Counted from the stretch's first letter, positions 7,681 to 16,290 are shown. The stretch is 26,159 nt of DNA from Actinomycetota bacterium (GCA_009918865.1 RGCY01000003.1:1-26159); one strand, 5' to 3'. Program-made: numbers and translations. Notes: a model not told the origin generated them from the letters alone.

Positions 7681-8475
7681 CTACCCACGCAGCAGAGTGC
7701 CGCCGTTGAAGGTAACTCCAACTTCGCGGTAGTAGCCGCCAATAATCTCTCTCACCGGCAGAACAGATGCCAACTCATCCCATTGCGAATCCGCAAGGTG
7801 CAGTTCAGCATCCCCAACCCAGGGTTGCCCTAGGTCTGCGTCCACGCCGCTCATCGTCACCACTTCATTCAGTGATAGACCTGCTCCGCGTTCAATTGCC
7901 GGCATGATGCGGTGGTGCAGCATGGGTAATGCATTGACGAAACCATTTGTCGCACTTGGCTCACGCAGCGTGACGACGGCGCTGGCAAGTCGGTGGTCGT
8001 ATGCAGCCAACGATGCTCCAAATTTCGCGCCTGGCTGAACACGCGGTGCTGCTTTTCCGTGGTTCATTGCGCGAGTTACAGCGATGCGACCCAATTTCTT
8101 GGGGTAGCCCTGGAACCAGCCGCGCGCAATTGCAAAGTCTGTGGTGACCCAGATGAGAACGCAGCGGCTATAGGTCTTGCCTTCAAAACTACAGCGCACG
8201 ACAGCGAATGTTTCAAGGTATTGCGAGCGAGTTGGGTCGAGAAGTTCGGCACCACCATCGGAGCAGGATTGCCAGTCGGCCCAAATCAGCGCGACTGCAC
8301 CGGGGTCTTCTGGGGCAAGGTCCACATCGGCCGGCAACAGTGCACGCACATTGCTGGGGTCTGTTCGGTACTCAACAGTGAGCAAGGTGCCTGAGTAGTG
8401 CCATGGCATGGCCGGCACCAGTGCCGACGACCCACTAGGTGTCAGTGGTGGGATAAAGCCGCGCAAATCGCTCAT
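7681..8475 (-). CDS. Acetoacetate decarboxylase family protein
   Basis: The 264-residue protein belongs to the acetoacetate decarboxylase (ADC) fold family. The family's Schiff-base lysine pair is present in WFQGYPKKLG (K126-K127), and QYLETF (about 85-90) holds a conserved acidic residue of the active site. Members decarboxylate acetoacetate or act as aldolase/dehydratase-like enzymes on other keto acids, so in this setting a role on a ring-cleavage product is possible but unproven. A -10 box TATCGT (minus strand, 8487-8482) ends 6 nt before the ATG, with no ribosome binding site, so the gene is probably leaderless. It is divergent from the permease at 8688 across a 212-bp region that holds two hairpins. 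Confidence 0.8.
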   Translation of the reverse strand: MSDLRGFIPPLTPSGSSALVPAMPWHYSGTLLTVEYRTDPSNVRALLPADVDLAPEDPGAVALIWADWQSCSDGGAELLDPTRSQYLETFAVVRCSFEGKTYSRCVLIWVTTDFAIARGWFQGYPKKLGRIAVTRAMNHGKAAPRVQPGAKFGASLAAYDHRLASAVVTLREPSATNGFVNALPMLHHRIMPAIERGAGLSLNEVVTMSGVDADLGQPWVGDAELHLADSQWDELASVLPVREIIGGYYREVGVTFNGGTLLRG

Positions 8476-8481
8476 GCGGCG

Positions 8482-8487
8482 ACGATA
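8482..8487 (-). promoter_or_regulatory. -10 box of a leaderless promoter for the acetoacetate decarboxylase family gene
   Basis: On the minus strand TATCGT matches TANNNT and is followed by 6 nt and then the ATG at 8475. There is no purine-rich Shine-Dalgarno sequence in between. Confidence 0.5.
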
Positions 8488-8578
8488 CCGCGCCGATGCA
8501 CCTGCTCCTCATGGTGCGGCTGCGCGCCTACACGGCAAATCCCACACCACCTGTTTCAGCGTGGTTGCTTGCAAATCA

Positions 8579-8631
8579 CAGATTTCAGGAGAAATCTGAC
8601 GCGCCTGTGCTCCGATAGGGATCGGGGTGCA
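8579..8631 (+). promoter_or_regulatory. Two tandem hairpins with AGGA and AGGG loops upstream of the permease
   Basis: Hairpin 1 (8579-8598) is CAGATTTC-AGGA-GAAATCTG, a perfect 8-bp stem. Hairpin 2 (8606-8631) has an 11-bp stem, three of the pairs being G-U, closing an AGGG loop. The hairpins are 7 nt apart and end 56 nt before the permease GTG. They could be a structured leader RNA if transcription starts upstream of 8579, or hairpin 1 could be a 20-bp DNA operator. I see no clear promoter that would settle this. The DNA around them (8476-8687) holds no convincing gene. Confidence 0.4.
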
Positions 8632-8687
8632 CGACACGCACGTGGCGCGGGAACAGCGCGCTTGAGGCGACTATGTGGGAGGTCAAC

Positions 8688-10184
8688 GTGTCGGAAAACT
8701 CATCGACAACTGCTACCGGCTTGGGCAAGAACCGGCTCGGCGTTCTCGGCATCGTCTTCTTCGTGGTGGCGGCTGCGGCGCCACTCGTTGGCATGACCGG
8801 TGCCGTGCCAGTGGCCGTCGTGCTTGGTAATGGTGTTGCAGTCCCGGGCACATATTTACTCGTTGGTATCACTTTGCTGCTATTCAGTGTTGGCTATGCA
8901 GCGATGTCATCGCACGTCACAAACGCCGGCGCGTTCTTTGCGTACGTCGGACGAGGCTTTGGTGTGGTGCCGGGTGTGGCCTCCGCATTTGTCTCATTGC
9001 TTGCCTACATCACCATCCAGCTTGCGATTTATGGTTTCTTCGGCGTGGTTCTTTCATCCGAACTCAAGAGCGTGGGCTGGTCGCCTTATGCGTGGGCGTT
9101 GATTGCTTGGGCTGTCTCGTTTGCTCTCTCGTGGTTTAGTGTCGACATTGGCGCGAAGTTCCTCGGTGTGTTGATGATTCTCGAAGTCGCAACCTTGCTC
9201 ATCACGGCATTGGCTGTCTTCTTCAAAGGTGGTGGCCCCAACGGACTTGACGTTGGTGCGTCCTTCTCGCTCAGCAACGTGTTCTCATCCGCAACCGGCG
9301 CTCCCGGCATCGCACTCGCTTTTGCCTTTGCGTCATTCATTGGCTTTGAAGCGACGGCAATTTACGGTGAAGAAGCTCGCGACCCCAAGCGTGCTGTGCC
9401 CCGTGCGACCTATCTTGCAATCATCATCATCACCGCTTTGTTTGCGCTTGTGTCCTTCGCCATGGTGAGCGGTTTGGGCTCTTCTGATGTCATTGGCAAC
9501 ATCCTGAAAGCCACTGGGGAACTTGCAAATCCGGCTGGTGCACTGTTCACAGTAGCCAGCACCTTTGTCGGTTCATGGCTCGCCACGTTGATGAAGTGGT
9601 TGGTGCTGTCAAGCCTGTTCGCCGGAATCTTGGCATTCCAAAACTCTGCAGCACGCTACTTCTTCGCATTGGGCCGTTCTGGTGTGCTACCGCAGGCTTT
9701 GAGTCGCACAAATCGGTTTGGCTCCCCAGGTAACGGATCCATCGCAGTTGCCGTCATTGCCGGTCTGACCATTGTTGGATTCTGGATGAAGGACATGGAC
9801 CCTTATAAGACCATGTTCTCCTGGTTCTCTGCCGTTGCTGTGGTGGCGATTGTTTTTGTTGAAGTCCTCGTGTGTCTCGCAGTGATGAAGTACTTCGCTG
9901 GCAAACCGGGCACGTCGTTGTGGACTCGACTCATTGCACCAGCACTCGCAGGATTGGGCTTGCTCTACGGCGAGTACCTATTGATGTCCCGATTCGGCTT
10001 GTTGGCTGGCACATCTCAGGCTGATGTTGATCCAACGAAAGTCACGTGGCATCTGAACCCCACTGGCTGGGTGTTGGTCCTCTCCACATTCGCGGTGTTC
10101 ATCATCGGATTCATTGTGGCGATGATGAGCAAGGCCAATCACAAGGATGCTGCAGTCAGCGACACAGACGACGTCTTTGTTTGA
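8688..10184 (+). CDS. APC-superfamily amino acid/polyamine permease
   Basis: The 498-residue integral membrane protein has about 12 hydrophobic segments. The first begins near LGVLGIVFFVVAAAAPL and contains the small-residue stretch GVAVPGTYLLVG in the next region, as in APC-fold transporters. FASFIGFEATAIYGEEARDP, the loop that follows the sixth segment in amino acid and polyamine importers, is well conserved. I chose the GTG at 8688 because GGGAGG lies 5 nt upstream; the ATG at 8673 has no such site. It is the last gene of the catabolic block and could import the amine handled by the GS-like ligase and PuuD-like hydrolase, as PuuP does for putrescine in E. coli. The transported substrate is inferred only from context. 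Confidence 0.85.
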   Translation: MSENSSTTATGLGKNRLGVLGIVFFVVAAAAPLVGMTGAVPVAVVLGNGVAVPGTYLLVGITLLLFSVGYAAMSSHVTNAGAFFAYVGRGFGVVPGVASAFVSLLAYITIQLAIYGFFGVVLSSELKSVGWSPYAWALIAWAVSFALSWFSVDIGAKFLGVLMILEVATLLITALAVFFKGGGPNGLDVGASFSLSNVFSSATGAPGIALAFAFASFIGFEATAIYGEEARDPKRAVPRATYLAIIIITALFALVSFAMVSGLGSSDVIGNILKATGELANPAGALFTVASTFVGSWLATLMKWLVLSSLFAGILAFQNSAARYFFALGRSGVLPQALSRTNRFGSPGNGSIAVAVIAGLTIVGFWMKDMDPYKTMFSWFSAVAVVAIVFVEVLVCLAVMKYFAGKPGTSLWTRLIAPALAGLGLLYGEYLLMSRFGLLAGTSQADVDPTKVTWHLNPTGWVLVLSTFAVFIIGFIVAMMSKANHKDAAVSDTDDVFV

Positions 10185-10219
10185 GCCATCCGTCCTGACT
10201 GCACCTGCACAAGTGGTTT

Positions 10220-10255
10220 CCCACAGGCATTAGCCCGAATTGATGAGCCTGTGGG
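10220..10255 (+). terminator. Hairpin downstream of the permease gene
   Basis: CCCACAGGC and GCCTGTGGG form a perfect 9-bp stem around an 18-nt loop, 35 nt after the permease stop codon. No U-tract follows, so intrinsic termination is uncertain. Confidence 0.45.
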
Positions 10256-10285
10256 TGCGCTCTGCAGTGGTGTCTGAGCGTGGGC

Positions 10286-10358
10286 TACCGTTAGCACGCG
10301 GCTTCACACTGCCAATGTCTAAACATGTTGGTGGTGTGTGGCACGAGCCAACGGGCTC
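10286..10358 (+). promoter_or_regulatory. Probable promoter and hairpin-rich leader of the cold-shock gene
   Basis: TACCGT at 10286-10291 is a candidate -10 box, giving a leader of about 107 nt. The leader holds an imperfect hairpin at 10305-10338 (CACAC/GTGTG and CCAA/TTGG stems closed by TGT-CTAA-ACA) and a perfect one at 10345-10358 (GAGCC-AACG-GGCTC). Long structured leaders control cspA mRNA stability and translation in other bacteria. The -35 box is poor, so the transcription start is a guess. Confidence 0.4.
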
Positions 10359-10404
10359 AACGGGATGCTTAGGCATACCGCAGTTCTAAATGAAAGAGAT
10401 ATCG

Positions 10405-10605
10405 ATGCAAGGCACTGTGAAATGGTTCAACGCCGAAAAGGGCTTCGGCTTCATCGCTCCTGATGGCGATGGCGCTGATGTCTTCGTTCACTACAGCGCG
10501 ATCGACTCCCAGGGTTACAAGTCCCTGGCGGAGAACCAGCGGGTGGAGTTCGAAATCACCAACGGACCTAAGGGTCCGCAGGCAGAGTCGGTTCGTCCGC
10601 TCTGA
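10405..10605 (+). CDS. cspA: Cold-shock protein (CspA family)
   Basis: This is a 66-residue single cold-shock domain. Both RNA-binding motifs are present: RNP1 in KGFGFIAP (about residues 13-20) and RNP2 in VFVHYSAI (about 26-33). It begins MQGTVKWFN, as in most actinobacterial Csp proteins. It binds single-stranded nucleic acid and melts mRNA structure. The ATG at 10405 matches the usual family start, with AAAGAG upstream; an ATG 15 nt earlier would add five residues not normally present. It is a single-gene unit with its own leader and a strong terminator. Confidence 0.95.
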   Translation: MQGTVKWFNAEKGFGFIAPDGDGADVFVHYSAIDSQGYKSLAENQRVEFEITNGPKGPQAESVRPL

Positions 10606-10654
10606 CGCACGCCACCCGCGCGCAGGCGGCATCGTCTGCAAGCTTGTGGTTTAC

Positions 10655-10692
10655 CTGGACCCCGGGTCATTGACCCGGGGTCCAGTCTTTTT
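10655..10692 (+). terminator. Strong intrinsic terminator after the cold-shock gene
   Basis: CTGGACCCCGGGTCA and TGACCCGGGGTCCAG are perfect 15-bp inverted arms separated by one base, followed by TCTTTTT (10686-10692). This is the clearest Rho-independent terminator in the window, 49 nt after the cspA stop. The innermost pairs must open to form a loop. Confidence 0.9.
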
Positions 10693-10808
10693 CGGGAACT
10701 TCACTTCAAGGACGGATTGCGGCATTACGCGGCATCGGTCGGCGGATTGAGATGCAGCCGCGTGGGTGCAATCGATATCTCGCAGCTCCATATTCACAGC
10801 GCGACCAT

Positions 10809-10839
10809 GTGACTCGCGTCACGCTTCTGCGACTACGCT
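10809..10839 (+). promoter_or_regulatory. Promoter of the argS-lysA-thr gene run (leaderless)
   Basis: TACGCT at 10834-10839 is a TANNNT -10 box ending 8 nt before the argS ATG, with no Shine-Dalgarno sequence. GTGACT at 10809-10814 matches the -35 consensus at four of six positions, with a 19-nt spacer. An inverted repeat GTGAC-TCGC-GTCAC (10809-10822) overlaps the -35 region and could be an operator. Confidence 0.5.
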
Positions 10840-10847
10840 GAGCACGC

Positions 10848-12533
10848 ATGACCCCCGAACACGTAGCTGCGCGCATCGAAGATGCGTTGAGGGGTTTGAT
10901 TGCTGACGGCACGCTGTCGATTTCAGACACGGACATCCCCAGTCGCATCACGGTTGACCGACCGAAGAACCGAGACCATGGTGACTGGGCAACCAACATT
11001 GCCATGGTGGTCGCGAAGCCGGCCGGGTTGAACCCACGCGCGTGTGCCGATGTCATCGCAGGCACTCTCGCAATGAATCCGGAGTTTTCCAAGATTGATG
11101 TGGCCGGACCTGGTTTCATCAACATCACTGTTGACGCGGCGACAGCTGGTGCTCTAGCAGCAGAAATTGTGGGGCGCGGAGCCGATTACGGCTGCAGTGA
11201 GACCCTTCGCGGTCAGAGCGTGAATATTGAGTTCATTAGCGCTAACCCAACAGGTCCGTTGCATCTCGGTCACACTCGATGGGCAGTGATTGGCGACGCC
11301 ATCGCGCGAGTGCTGCATGCAGCCGGCGCGACGGTGGTGCGGGAGTTCTATATCAATGACCGTGGTGTGCAGATGGACAAGTTTGGAGCGTCCATTCAGG
11401 CCCGGGCACTTGGAGAAGCGCCGCCGGAAGATGGTTACCAAGGTGACTATGTTGCAGAACTCGCCGCCGCAATTGTCGCCGAGAATCCAGAAGTGCTCGA
11501 TGCTCCCAAAGTTGAGCAACTCATTGCATTCCGCGAACATGGGTACGCACTGCAACTGGCGTTGCAGCGAGCAACGCTGAATCGGTTCCGAACCAACTTT
11601 GATGTGTGGTACTCCGAGCGCTCACTACATGAAAGTGGCGCCGTCGAGCATGGTCTTGCACGGTTGCGTGAACATGGTCACGTCTTTGAAGCCGATGGCG
11701 CAACCTGGCTACGCACAACCGACTTCGGTGATGACAAAGACCGTGTCCTCATCAAGGCTGACGGCGACTACACCTACTTCACCTCAGACACAGCGTATTA
11801 CGTAGACAAGCGTGAACGCGGATTTCACAAGTGCGTCTATCTGCTAGGAGCAGACCACCACGGCTATGTGAATCGACTCCGCGCAGTTGCTGCATGTGCA
11901 GGGGATGACCCAGACGAACATATTGAAATTCTGATTGGTCAAATGGTGAAGATGACTCGCGACGGCAAAGAAGTGCGTCTGAGCAAGCGCGCTGGTGACC
12001 TTGTGACCCTTGATGACTTGATTGATGAAGTCGGCGTGGATGCGGCGCGGTATTCATTAGTGCGTTATCCCGCAGATAGCCCACTGAGCATTGACCTGGA
12101 CTTGATTGTTAAGCAAAGCAGTGAGAACCCAGTGTTCTATGTGCAGTACGCACATGCGCGCATCTGCACATTGCTGCGCAGCGCAGTTGCGGCCGGGCAT
12201 GTTCCAGAGCTCACAGCGGATTGGCAACCAGAAGCCGTGAACTTCGGATTGCTGGCAGATCCGCGCGAAGCCGAACTGCTCGCCGCGCTTGGGGAATTTC
12301 CGCGAATTGTCGCGTTCGCTGCGCAGGTGCGCGAACCACATCGCATTGCGCGGTATCTCGAAGATCTTGGTGGGCTCTATCACCGTTTCTATGACGGATG
12401 TCGGGTTCTGCCCGCGGCAGGGGAACCGCTAAGTGATGTGGGGGCGGCAAGGCTGTGGCTGTGTGCTGCAACGCGTCAGGTGTTGTCTAATGGGTTGACT
12501 TTGCTTGGCGTGAGTGCCCCGGAGACGATGTAG
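10848..12533 (+). CDS. argS: Arginyl-tRNA synthetase
   Basis: The 561-residue class Ia synthetase charges tRNA-Arg. The N-terminal additional domain spans about 1-115. The HIGH signature appears as NPTGPLHLGHTRW (133-145), and the KMSKS counterpart as VRLSKRAGD (376-384), a form common in ArgRS. YLLGADHHGYVNRL (331-344) is another conserved ArgRS block, and a DALR anticodon-binding domain fills the C-terminal ~130 residues, ending in the family-typical LGVSAPETM. The start is supported by a leaderless promoter. It opens the run to lysA, which begins 6 nt after its stop, an order common in actinobacteria. Confidence 0.97.
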   Translation: MTPEHVAARIEDALRGLIADGTLSISDTDIPSRITVDRPKNRDHGDWATNIAMVVAKPAGLNPRACADVIAGTLAMNPEFSKIDVAGPGFINITVDAATAGALAAEIVGRGADYGCSETLRGQSVNIEFISANPTGPLHLGHTRWAVIGDAIARVLHAAGATVVREFYINDRGVQMDKFGASIQARALGEAPPEDGYQGDYVAELAAAIVAENPEVLDAPKVEQLIAFREHGYALQLALQRATLNRFRTNFDVWYSERSLHESGAVEHGLARLREHGHVFEADGATWLRTTDFGDDKDRVLIKADGDYTYFTSDTAYYVDKRERGFHKCVYLLGADHHGYVNRLRAVAACAGDDPDEHIEILIGQMVKMTRDGKEVRLSKRAGDLVTLDDLIDEVGVDAARYSLVRYPADSPLSIDLDLIVKQSSENPVFYVQYAHARICTLLRSAVAAGHVPELTADWQPEAVNFGLLADPREAELLAALGEFPRIVAFAAQVREPHRIARYLEDLGGLYHRFYDGCRVLPAAGEPLSDVGAARLWLCAATRQVLSNGLTLLGVSAPETM

Positions 12534-12539
12534 GTCGCG

Positions 12540-13940
12540 ATGTCCACCCATCCTGCAGGGCCCCGTTCCGCAAGCATATCCGCGCCAGCCGTCACAGTTG
12601 CATCTGCTGATGAGGCTCAAAGGGCTGATGTCTGGCCCGAGACAGCGCGTTGGGAACTTGATGGTTTGCACATTGGTGGTGTCAGTGCAGAAGATTTGGC
12701 TGAGTCTTTTGGCACGCCCTTGTTTGTGATGGATGAGCAGACAGTTCGGCATCGGGCACGCGACTACAAACGCGCCTACGCAGGTCATCGTGTGTTTTAC
12801 GCTGCGAAGGCATTCTTGAGCATCGACCTTGCCCGGTGGATGATGCAGGAAGGCATCGGAATCGATGTCTGCACTTTGGGTGAACTACATGTGGCCCTAG
12901 CAGCAGGTGTGCCGGGAGAAATGTTGCTCATGCATGGCAACAACAAATCACTTGAGGAACTTGAAGCCGCTGTAGACGCACGAGTTGGCTACATCGTGGT
13001 CGATTCCTTTGAGGAAATTCAGCGATTGACCAACATCGCGATTCAGAGACTCACGCCAGTGAATGTTTTGGTGCGGGTCACTGTTGGTGTGGAAGCCCAC
13101 ACCCACGAATTCATTGCAACCGCACACGAAGACCAAAAGTTTGGATTTTCGTTGGCTACCGGCGCAGCCAAGGCCGCAGCCATGCTCGTTGATGAAGTTC
13201 CCGGGTTGCGATTTGCTGGGCTCCACAGTCACATTGGTTCACAGATTTTTGATGAGCAAGGTTTTCTCATTGCGGTATCACGACTTGTTCGGTTGTGCGC
13301 AGAGTTGAAGCATGAAGGTGTTGAAGTCAGTCACCTCAATCTCGGAGGTGGCGCTGGAATCGCCTACCTGCCCAGTGATGACCCTGCGACGATTGAGGAC
13401 CTAGCGGGCAAATTGATTTCGGCAGTTGAACAGGAATGCGATCGTGCCGGGGTGGAACACCCCATCATCATGGTTGAGCCAGGACGCTCAATCGTTGGAC
13501 CGGCTGGTGTGACGCTCTACTCAGTTGGCAGCATCAAACCTGTGACTGTGAGTCACGACGTGGTGCGTTGGTACGTCAGTGTGGATGGTGGGATGAGTGA
13601 CAACATTCGCACAGCGCTGTATGACGCGGACTACACAATTGCGCACGCGATGCGCCTCGCATATTCAGAGATGGAGCAACATCTGGTTCGCGTCGTCGGC
13701 AAACATTGCGAGTCCGGTGACATTGTTGTGAAACAAGCGAAACTACTCGCCGATGTTGTTCCCGGTGAAGTCCTCGCAGTGGCGGCCACCGGTGCGTACT
13801 GCCGATCTATGGCGTCGAACTACAACCACACGCCGCGACCGGCGGTGGTGTCTGTCTGCGATGGGACGGCACGAGTGATGTTGCGTCGGGAAACAGTGCA
13901 GGACTTACTCGCACTAGATGAGGGGAAAAGCGCGTCGTGA
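12540..13940 (+). CDS. lysA: Diaminopimelate decarboxylase
   Basis: The 466-residue PLP enzyme makes lysine from meso-diaminopimelate, the last step of lysine synthesis. The PLP lysine is in VFYAAKAFL (K90). HSHIGSQIFD, NLGGGAGIAY and VEPGRSIVGPAG are the conserved barrel and phosphate-binding motifs, and GKHCESGD supplies the active-site Cys and the substrate-binding region from the partner subunit. A glycine-rich VATGAYCRSMASNYN block near the C-terminus is also typical. The first ~35 residues are low in conservation, as often seen. It follows argS by 6 nt and overlaps hom by 4 bp (GTGA). Confidence 0.97.
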   Translation: MSTHPAGPRSASISAPAVTVASADEAQRADVWPETARWELDGLHIGGVSAEDLAESFGTPLFVMDEQTVRHRARDYKRAYAGHRVFYAAKAFLSIDLARWMMQEGIGIDVCTLGELHVALAAGVPGEMLLMHGNNKSLEELEAAVDARVGYIVVDSFEEIQRLTNIAIQRLTPVNVLVRVTVGVEAHTHEFIATAHEDQKFGFSLATGAAKAAAMLVDEVPGLRFAGLHSHIGSQIFDEQGFLIAVSRLVRLCAELKHEGVEVSHLNLGGGAGIAYLPSDDPATIEDLAGKLISAVEQECDRAGVEHPIIMVEPGRSIVGPAGVTLYSVGSIKPVTVSHDVVRWYVSVDGGMSDNIRTALYDADYTIAHAMRLAYSEMEQHLVRVVGKHCESGDIVVKQAKLLADVVPGEVLAVAATGAYCRSMASNYNHTPRPAVVSVCDGTARVMLRRETVQDLLALDEGKSAS

Positions 13941-15235
13941 CCAAATCCCAAGACGTTGCTGTGCGAGTGGCTGTGATTGGCGCTGGCACTGTTGGAGCCA
14001 CAGTTGTTGCGCAGATTCTTGAGCATGGGGACGACCTGCGCCGTCGAATTGGTCGCCCACTTGAAGTGGTTGGTGTCGCAGTGCGCGACACACAACGCGC
14101 ACGCCCCGAACTTGGCGATGTTCACATCACCGCAGACCCGTTGGAACTGGCGGCAGATCCTCGTTCGGATGTTGTGGTTGAACTCATGGGGGGAGTGGAC
14201 AAGGCTTATGAGGTGGTGCGCGCAGCTCTGGTGCGCGGCGCAAGCGTCGTCACTGCGAACAAAGCCCTGATTGCGGCGCGCGGCATTGAGCTACATGCCC
14301 TGGCGCATGCCAACGGTGCTGATCTCTATTACGAAGGAGCTGTCGCCGGAGCAATTCCTTTGTTGCGCCCTTTGCGCGAGTCATTTGTGGGCGACCACAT
14401 CACCAAAGTGCTCGGCATCGTCAACGGCACAACCAACTACATCCTCACCCAGATGACTGAGTTCGGATTGGACTACGCGCTTGCACTTCAGCAAGCTCAG
14501 CAACTTGGGTATGCCGAAGCGGACCCAACAGCCGACGTGAGCGGTCAAGACTCCGCAGCCAAAGCGGTCATCCTCGCAAGACTTGCGTTCCACACAGATG
14601 TGGATATCGCAGAGGTCAGCGTCGAAGGTATTGAATCGGTGTCGATTGACGATATTGAAGCAGCGCAGGCGATGGGCTTTGTCATCAAGTTGCTCGCAGT
14701 GGCCGAAATCGCGGATGCATCTGGCGTAGTGGTGCGAGTGCACCCAACGTTGGTGCCGCAGTCGCACCCCCTAGCCAGTGTCCGCGGGCCTTTCAATGCG
14801 GTTTTTGTTTCTGCCACGGCTGCTGGTGATGTGATGTTTTATGGTCGTGGCGCCGGTGGTGCGCCAACGGCTAGTGCGGTTGTTGGAGACCTCGTGACTG
14901 CCGCCCGCAACATTGCGACTGGTTCGCGCGGATTTGCGGTGGAACCGTATGCCGGACTTTCAACATTGCCCTTGGGTTGTGCGCGCACGCGGTACTACGT
15001 GAATTTGCATGTAGCAGATGAACCCGGTGTGCTGGCAACTGTTGCAACGGTATTTGCCGCCAACGGGGTTTCCATCAGCGTCGTGCGTCAAGATGGTGCA
15101 GGCGAAGAAGCGAGTCTTGTGGTGCGGACCCACGAAGCTAGTGATGCGGCGTTAGCCCACACGGTTTCGCAACTGCGTGACTTGCCGGCGGTCCGCAGCG
15201 TGGTTGGTGTGATGCGCGTGGAGGGTGAGCAATGA
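13937..15235 (+). CDS. hom: Homoserine dehydrogenase with C-terminal ACT domain
   Basis: The 432-residue enzyme reduces aspartate semialdehyde to homoserine. The NAD(P)-binding motif VIGAGTVGATV (13-23) opens the protein. VVTANKALIAARG, YYEGAVAGAIPLLRPL and GIVNGTTNYIL are family signatures of the catalytic domain. An ACT domain occupies about residues 353-430 (DEPGVLATVATVFAANGVSI), which in this family mediates feedback inhibition by threonine. The GTG start overlaps the lysA stop by 4 bp, and the stop overlaps the thrC ATG by 4 bp, so translation is coupled through the cluster. Confidence 0.97.
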   Translation: MTKSQDVAVRVAVIGAGTVGATVVAQILEHGDDLRRRIGRPLEVVGVAVRDTQRARPELGDVHITADPLELAADPRSDVVVELMGGVDKAYEVVRAALVRGASVVTANKALIAARGIELHALAHANGADLYYEGAVAGAIPLLRPLRESFVGDHITKVLGIVNGTTNYILTQMTEFGLDYALALQQAQQLGYAEADPTADVSGQDSAAKAVILARLAFHTDVDIAEVSVEGIESVSIDDIEAAQAMGFVIKLLAVAEIADASGVVVRVHPTLVPQSHPLASVRGPFNAVFVSATAAGDVMFYGRGAGGAPTASAVVGDLVTAARNIATGSRGFAVEPYAGLSTLPLGCARTRYYVNLHVADEPGVLATVATVFAANGVSISVVRQDGAGEEASLVVRTHEASDAALAHTVSQLRDLPAVRSVVGVMRVEGEQ

Positions 15236-16290
15236 GCGCCCATCAGTGGCGTGGCGTGATTGAGGAATACCGCGCCCACCTGCCCGTGGATGAGAACACG
15301 CCAGTCATCACACTCGGCGAAGGCGGAACGCCATTGGTTTATGCGTGCGCTGCCTCAGCGCAACTCGAGTGCGATGTGTGGCTGAAAGTGGAGGCGGGCA
15401 ACCCCACTGGTTCATTCAAGGACCGTGGGATGACGGTGGCGGTCTCAAAAGCAGCACAAGCGGGGATGCGTGCACTGGTCTGCGCGTCCACCGGTAACAC
15501 CAGTGCAAGTGCGGCTGCGTACGCTGCGAAAGGTGCGCTGGCGAGTGCAGTCATCATTCCTGAAGGCAAGGTGGCTGAAGGCAAGCTTGCACAAGCCGTC
15601 GCGCACGGCGCACGGGTGCTGCAAGTTCCCGGAAATTTCGATTCAGCCTTGAGGCTTGTGCGCGAACTCGGCGAGCGCTACCCAATTGCAGTGGTGAACT
15701 CAGTGAACCCCGATCGCATTGAAGGGCAAAAGACGGCTGCCTTCGAAGTTGTCGATGCACTTGGCTTTGCACCTGATATCCATGCAATGCCGGTTGGCAA
15801 CGCCGGAAACATCACCGCATATTGGCGTGGTTATCGCGAATATGCTGCAGTTGGTCGCGTTGGTTCGTTGCCCAAGATGTTCGGCTTTCAAGCGGCTGGC
15901 GCCGCACCACTGGTGCTGGGGCATCGAGTTGACCAACCCGAAACAATCGCCACTGCCATCCGCATCGGCGACCCGGCTTCAGCCGAGCAAGCACGAGAAG
16001 CACGGGATGATTCAGGCGGCTTGATTGAGGCGGTCACCGATGAGCAAATCCTGAATGCTCACCGGTTCCTCTCCGCCACTGAAGGTGTGTTTGTGGAACC
16101 TGCATCTGCGGCAGGTGTGGCGGGTCTGTTCGCTCTGCATGACGCCGGTCGGCTCACTTCCGGGCAGCGCATCGTGGTGACAGTGACCGGTCATGGTCTG
16201 AAAGACGTGAAGTGGGCACTTCGCGGTGGTGTGAATGTGCAAAGTGTGAGTTCTGCTGAACAGGCGGCAGAAGTCTTGGAGTTGGCGTGA
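15232..16290 (+). CDS. thrC: Threonine synthase
   Basis: The 352-residue fold-type II PLP enzyme converts O-phosphohomoserine to threonine. The PLP lysine is in NPTGSFKDRGM (K63). CASTGNTSASAAAYAAK is the asparagine loop of the family and MPVGNAGNITAYWRGY the glycine-rich phosphate-binding loop. VTGHGLKDVKWA near the C-terminus is a threonine synthase marker that separates it from threonine dehydratases. Length is as usual for the short actinobacterial type. It overlaps hom and thrB by 4 bp each. Confidence 0.97.
   Translation: MSAHQWRGVIEEYRAHLPVDENTPVITLGEGGTPLVYACAASAQLECDVWLKVEAGNPTGSFKDRGMTVAVSKAAQAGMRALVCASTGNTSASAAAYAAKGALASAVIIPEGKVAEGKLAQAVAHGARVLQVPGNFDSALRLVRELGERYPIAVVNSVNPDRIEGQKTAAFEVVDALGFAPDIHAMPVGNAGNITAYWRGYREYAAVGRVGSLPKMFGFQAAGAAPLVLGHRVDQPETIATAIRIGDPASAEQAREARDDSGGLIEAVTDEQILNAHRFLSATEGVFVEPASAAGVAGLFALHDAGRLTSGQRIVVTVTGHGLKDVKWALRGGVNVQSVSSAEQAAEVLELA

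Noticed and set aside
8579..8631. Guanidine-II (mini-ykkC) riboswitch
   Set aside because: The loops are AGGA and AGGG, not ACGR, so the loop CG needed for kissing and guanidine binding is missing. The element was kept only as an unassigned hairpin pair.
8398..8796. Small open frames in the ADC-permease intergenic region
   Set aside because: They overlap real genes on both sides, have no ribosome sites or recognisable domains, and cover hairpins and promoter sequence.
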